A stretch of DNA of 9,568 nucleotides from positions 1 through 9,568 of the forward strand of contig CAUJIL010000042.1 of assembly GCA_963204845.1 (NCBI GenBank), in the 5' to 3' direction. The notes beneath the pieces were generated by a model. The model did not search any database. It saw nothing but the letters and a program-made list of their open reading frames with translations, and was not told the origin of the DNA. Below are positions 6,592 through 9,568 of the stretch, piece after piece (positions within the stretch are counted from its first letter, which is position 1; every line of letters starts with the position of its first letter). Position numbers and translations under genes: made by a program. The DNA comes from Pseudomonadota bacterium (lineage in GTDB: Bacteria > Pseudomonadota > Gammaproteobacteria > Pseudomonadales > UBA5518).

Positions 6592-7050
6592 TCACGTTCG
6601 GTAGGGGTCGGGGAATTTCAGTGTGGCAAGGATCCGCGTCTCGAGCGCCTCCATGCGCACCGCTGCGCGCGCGCGCTGATGGTCGAGGCCCAGCAGATGC
6701 AGCGTGCCGTGCACCAGCAGGTGCGCCCAGTGGGCGCGCGCGGGCTTGTGCTGCTCCTCGGCCTCGCGGGCCACCACCGGCGCGCAGACCACGATGTCAC
6801 CCAGCAGCGGCACGTCGACGCCGGGTGGCAGCTCGGCCGGGAAACTCAGCACGTTGGTCGCGTAGTCGCGGCCGCGGTAGCGTGCGTTCAGTTCGCGCAT
6901 TTCGGGCTCGTCGACGATGCGCACGCAGATCTCGGCGTCGGCGTGCGCATCGTCGAGCGCGGCATGCACCCAGCGGCGGATGCTGCGCGCCGCCGGAATC
7001 GCAGCGGCGGTCGATGCCAGGTCCACGGCGATGCGTCCGCGTGCCGTCAC
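6592..7050 (-). CDS. ybeY: Endoribonuclease YbeY (rRNA maturation factor)
   Basis: YbeY is a single-domain, zinc-dependent endoribonuclease involved in 16S rRNA 3'-end maturation and quality control of 70S ribosomes. The 152-residue length is normal for the family. The metal-binding signature H-x3-H-x5-H is intact: His114, His118 and His124 in VHGTLHLLGLDH. The upstream conserved segments ELNARYRGRDYATNVLSFP and LLGDIVVCAPVV are also present. The start is GTG (7048-7050), sharing four bases with the TGA of the upstream ybeZ (GTGA overlap). No Shine-Dalgarno is seen, so coupling is likely. Its place between ybeZ and ybeX is the standard arrangement, and the products of this trio are thought to act together in ribosome maintenance. 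Confidence 0.97.
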   Translation of the reverse strand: MTARGRIAVDLASTAAAIPAARSIRRWVHAALDDAHADAEICVRIVDEPEMRELNARYRGRDYATNVLSFPAELPPGVDVPLLGDIVVCAPVVAREAEEQHKPARAHWAHLLVHGTLHLLGLDHQRARAAVRMEALETRILATLKFPDPYRT

Positions 7051-8075
7051 AGCGGATGCTGGCCGCGCTTCGGGCGCGCTTGCTCGCGTTCGAAAATTTC
7101 ATAAGCCTCGACGATGCGCTGCACCAGCGGGTGGCGCACGACGTCGCGCGGACTGAACCAGGTGAAGCCGATGCCTTCGATGCCGTCGAGGAACTTCACG
7201 ACCTGCGCCAGCCCCGACAGCGTGCCGCGCGGCAGGTCGACCTGCGTGATGTCGCCGGTGATCACCGCCTTGGAGCCGAAGCCGATGCGTGTCAGGAACA
7301 TCTTCATCTGCTCGGGCGTGGTGTTCTGGCCTTCGTCGAGGATCACGAAGGCGTGGTTCAGCGTGCGCCCGCGCATGTACGCGAGCGGACAGACCTCGAT
7401 CACGTGGCGCTCGATCAGCTTGTTGACGTGGTCGAAGCCCATCATTTCGTACAATGCGTCGTAGAGCGGGCGCAGGTACGGGTCGATTTTCTGCGCGAGG
7501 TCCCCGGGCAGGAAACCGAGCTTCTCGCCGGCCTCCACGGCCGGGCGCACCAGCAGGATGCGGCGTACCTGTTCGCTCTCGAGCGCCGCGACCGCGCAGG
7601 CGACCGCCAGATAGGTCTTGCCGGTGCCGGCCGGACCGATGCCGAAATTGATGTCGTGCTGCTGGATCGAACGCACGTAATGCTGCTGGCTGCGACCGCG
7701 CGGGCGGATCAGCGCGCGCCGGACCTGCAGCACGCCGAGCGAGGCGACGTCGGTATCGGCGTCGGCGGACCCGGAGGCGCTCGCGGCCGCGCGCAGCTCG
7801 TCGATGCCGGACTGCTGCAGCCGCAGGTGCACCTGCTCCGGCCCCAGTTCGAGGTGACGGGCGGTCTCGTCGTAGAGATGGATCAGCACCGCGCGTGCGG
7901 CGTCGCGGGCCTCCGCGGAGCCCTCGACAACGAAATGGTTGCCGCGATTGCGGATGCGCACGCCGAGGCGTTCTTCGATCAGGTGCAGGTGCTGGTCGAA
8001 CTGCCCGCAGAGCCGCGCGAGGCGGCGGGTGTCGCCAGGTTCGAGGACGAACTGGAGGTGCTGGTCTTCGTTCAA
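7047..8075 (-). CDS. ybeZ: PhoH-like ATPase (YbeZ)
   Basis: PhoH-family nucleotide-binding protein that works with YbeY in RNA and ribosome metabolism in the cytoplasm. From the TTG at 8075 it has 342 residues, like E. coli YbeZ. An N-terminal KH-like/PhoH-N region (about 8-70) precedes the P-loop domain: Walker A GPAGTGKT (147-154), the RPAVEAGEKLGFLPGDL block, Walker B FVILDE (243-248), then SKAVITGDITQVDLPRG. The start needs a decision, because no ATG or GTG occurs in frame before the conserved domain. The only usual candidates are TTG at 8073-8075 and TTG at 8127-8129, with an in-frame stop further upstream at 8202-8204. The first fits E. coli (LNEDQ...LEPGD beside MNIDT...LEPAD). The second would add 18 residues that look unlike the family. 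Neither has a well-placed Shine-Dalgarno; AAGAGG lies 14 bases before the inner TTG. The stop overlaps ybeY. Confidence 0.94.
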   Translation of the reverse strand: MNEDQHLQFVLEPGDTRRLARLCGQFDQHLHLIEERLGVRIRNRGNHFVVEGSAEARDAARAVLIHLYDETARHLELGPEQVHLRLQQSGIDELRAAASASGSADADTDVASLGVLQVRRALIRPRGRSQQHYVRSIQQHDINFGIGPAGTGKTYLAVACAVAALESEQVRRILLVRPAVEAGEKLGFLPGDLAQKIDPYLRPLYDALYEMMGFDHVNKLIERHVIEVCPLAYMRGRTLNHAFVILDEGQNTTPEQMKMFLTRIGFGSKAVITGDITQVDLPRGTLSGLAQVVKFLDGIEGIGFTWFSPRDVVRHPLVQRIVEAYEIFEREQARPKRGQHPL

Positions 8076-8175
8076 GGGGGAAGCCGTAGCCTCTTGTGGC
8101 CGCTCACAGGGGGCGAAGGATACCGCCAATGCGGGGTGCGACGAAAGCCGTGGCTCCCTGCGCCCAGGAGGTCCC

Positions 8176-8198
8176 GTAGGTTCGGCCTGTGGCCGAAC
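8176..8198 (+). repeat. REP-like element in the miaB-ybeZ gap
   Basis: GTAG foot (8176-8179) followed by an exact 8-bp stem GTTCGGCC (8180-8187) / GGCCGAAC (8191-8198) with loop TGT. It is identical to the element at 21-43 in the opposite orientation, and convergent with the next element across an 8-base spacer. Confidence 0.85.
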
Positions 8199-8206
8199 AA
8201 TTCATG

Positions 8207-8228
8207 TCCGGGCACAGCCCGGATCTAC
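8207..8228 (-). repeat. REP-like element overlapping the miaB stop codon
   Basis: On the minus strand: GTAG foot (8225-8228), one base, then a 7-bp stem TCCGGGC/GCCCGGA with loop TGT. TAG of the foot is the miaB stop codon. It forms a convergent pair with the element at 8176-8198, resembling a BIME (paired REP) unit. It may act as a transcript 3'-end stabiliser or attenuator between miaB and ybeZ. Confidence 0.85.
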
Positions 8229-9568
8229 GGCATCAGTTCCGCGCGCAGCGAATTCGGCAGTGCCTCGGTGATGCGTACGTCGACGAAACGGCCGACCAGC
8301 GTCGCATCGGTGCTTGGAAAATGCGTCAGGCGGTTGTTCTCCGTGCGCCCCTGCAGTCGACCCGGGTCGCGCTTCGAGACGCCAGTGACCAGGATGCGCT
8401 CGATGTTCCCCACCATGCGGCGCGAGATCTCGAGGGCCTGGCGGTTGATCGTCTGCTGCAGGCGCGCGAGGCGTTCCTTCTTGAGCTCTTCCGGCGTGCC
8501 GTCGGGCAGTTCGGCCGCCGGCGTGCCGGGGCGCGGGCTGTAGACGAAGCTGAACGAGTGGTCGAAGCCGATGTCCTCGATCAGGCGCATCGTGTCCTCG
8601 AAGTCGCGTTCGGTCTCGCCGGGGAAGCCGACGATGAAGTCCGAGGAGATGCAGAACCCCGGCCGCTGGCGCCGCAGCCGGCGGATGATCGACTTGTACT
8701 CGAGCACCGTGTGGTTGCGTTTCATCGCCGCCAGCACGCGGTCGGAACCACTCTGCACCGGCAGGTGCACGTGCGCGACCAGTTGCGGGATCGTCGCGTA
8801 GGCGTCGATCAGCGCCTGGCCGAACTCCACCGGGTGCGAGGTCACGTAGCGGATGCGTCCGATCCCCGGCACGGCCGCCACCAGGTGCAGCAGCTCGGCG
8901 AAATCGGCGGCTTCCCCGCGGTGGTTGCGGCCGCGGTAGGCGTTGACGTTCTGCCCGAGCAGCGTCACCTCGCGCACCCCGCCCGCCGCGAGGTGCGCGA
9001 CCTCGGCGATCACGTCGTCGACCGGCCGGCTGACTTCCTCGCCGCGCGTGTACGGCACCACGCAGAAGCTGCAATATTTGCTGCAGCCCTCCATCACCGA
9101 CACGAAGGCCGCCGGACCATCGACCGAGGGCTCGGGCAGGCGGTCGAACTTCTCGATCTCCGGGAAACTCACATCGACCACGGGTCCGCTGCGTTCGCCG
9201 CTCAGCGCGCCGTCGAGCATCTCCGGCAGCCGGTGCAGCGTCTGCGGGCCGAACACCAGGTCGACGTAGGGCGCCCGGCGTCCGATGTCGCCACCTTCCT
9301 GGCTTGCGACGCAGCCGCCGACGCCGATCACCAGCCCCGGGCGCTGGATCTTCAGCTTGCGCCAGCGTCCGAGCTGGTGGAACACCTTCTCCTGCGCCTT
9401 CTCGCGGATCGAGCAGGTGTTCAACAGCAGCACGTCGGCCTCTTCGGCGCTGGCCGCCGGCTGCAGACCGTGGCTTTCGCGCAGCAGGTCGAGCATGCGC
9501 GCCGAGTCGTACTCGTTCATCTGGCAGCCGTGCGTCTGCACGAAGACCTTGCGGGAGGGGGGCTCGCT
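8225..9568 (-). CDS. miaB: tRNA-2-methylthio-N6-dimethylallyladenosine synthase (MiaB), 5' partial
   Basis: Radical-SAM methylthiotransferase that adds a methylthio group to i6A37 in tRNAs, using two iron-sulfur clusters. The frame is open to the right edge of the window. The first visible codons read SEPPSRKVFVQTHGCQMNEYD, so the true start lies just outside and 447 residues are visible. Counting from the first visible codon, the N-terminal UPF0004 domain has Cys15 (THGCQMNEYD), Cys52 (LNTCSIREKA) and Cys86 (GVGGCVAS). The radical-SAM CxxxCxxC is Cys162/166/169 in EGCSKYCSFCVVPYTRG. A TRAM domain occupies about 384-447 and includes RTENNRLTHF. All six cluster cysteines are present. A GTG at 9541 would remove the KVFVQT strand and is not a credible start. 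The TAG stop (8225-8227) is formed by the GTAG foot of a REP-like hairpin, and the protein ends ...PNSLRAELMP. It is probably followed by ybeZ as in E. coli, across the REP pair. Confidence 0.96.
   Translation of the reverse strand, partial: SEPPSRKVFVQTHGCQMNEYDSARMLDLLRESHGLQPAASAEEADVLLLNTCSIREKAQEKVFHQLGRWRKLKIQRPGLVIGVGGCVASQEGGDIGRRAPYVDLVFGPQTLHRLPEMLDGALSGERSGPVVDVSFPEIEKFDRLPEPSVDGPAAFVSVMEGCSKYCSFCVVPYTRGEEVSRPVDDVIAEVAHLAAGGVREVTLLGQNVNAYRGRNHRGEAADFAELLHLVAAVPGIGRIRYVTSHPVEFGQALIDAYATIPQLVAHVHLPVQSGSDRVLAAMKRNHTVLEYKSIIRRLRRQRPGFCISSDFIVGFPGETERDFEDTMRLIEDIGFDHSFSFVYSPRPGTPAAELPDGTPEELKKERLARLQQTINRQALEISRRMVGNIERILVTGVSKRDPGRLQGRTENNRLTHFPSTDATLVGRFVDVRITEALPNSLRAELMP

Noticed and set aside
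6621..8543. A 640-residue plus-strand open frame opposite ybeY, ybeZ and miaB
   Set aside because: It runs through the miaB-ybeZ gap only because stops are rare at this GC content, and nothing recognisable is encoded.
9539..9541. GTG at 9541 as the miaB start
   Set aside because: It falls inside the conserved KVFVQTHGCQMNEYD strand; the frame continues to the window edge, so the gene is 5' truncated by the window.

Overview
This is a GC-rich, almost gap-free block of bacterial housekeeping genes, all on the minus strand. Transcription therefore runs from the right edge of the window to the left. In that order the genes are miaB (5' end cut by the window edge), ybeZ/phoH-like, ybeY, ybeX/corC, lnt, leuS, lptE and holA. 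Joining miaB-ybeZ-ybeY-ybeX-lnt to leuS-lptE-holA is characteristic of Gammaproteobacteria. The base composition and the short form of LeuRS (no leucine-specific domain before KMSKS) suggest a high-GC, non-enteric gammaproteobacterium. I cannot place it more precisely from sequence alone.

Layout, right to left. MiaB (8225-9568) modifies tRNA. It is followed by a pair of convergent REP-like hairpins (8176-8228). The ybeZ-ybeY-ybeX-lnt group (4208-8075) covers a PhoH-family ATPase, a ribosome/rRNA-maturation endonuclease, a CBS-domain CorC protein and the apolipoprotein N-acyltransferase. After a 70-base gap come leuS, lptE and holA (73-4134). These charge tRNA-Leu, help place LPS in the outer membrane and form part of the DNA polymerase III clamp loader. 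The window ends in a second cluster of the same REP-like hairpins (1-76). Three junctions overlap by 4 bases (ybeZ/ybeY, ybeX/lnt, leuS/lptE) and two have gaps under 20 bases, so an operon with translational coupling is likely. Lnt (lipoprotein N-acylation) and LptE (itself a lipoprotein) are functionally linked.

Two things go beyond ordinary housekeeping. First, leuS carries an AT-richer, repeat-derived insertion of about 99 bases (2104-2202). It has two direct copies and one inverted copy of a 27-base unit, including a perfect 29-bp inverted repeat with a 5-base loop. It is read in frame without a stop and adds about 33 residues, including a repeated GKMDSDPIF peptide, between the catalytic core and the anticodon-binding domain. 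Second, the REP-like hairpins at both ends of the block have a GTAG foot. In both holA and miaB, the TAG of that foot is the gene's stop codon.

I found no tRNA, rRNA, CRISPR array, transposase gene or defence system. The many long plus-strand open frames are antisense shadows of high-GC genes.
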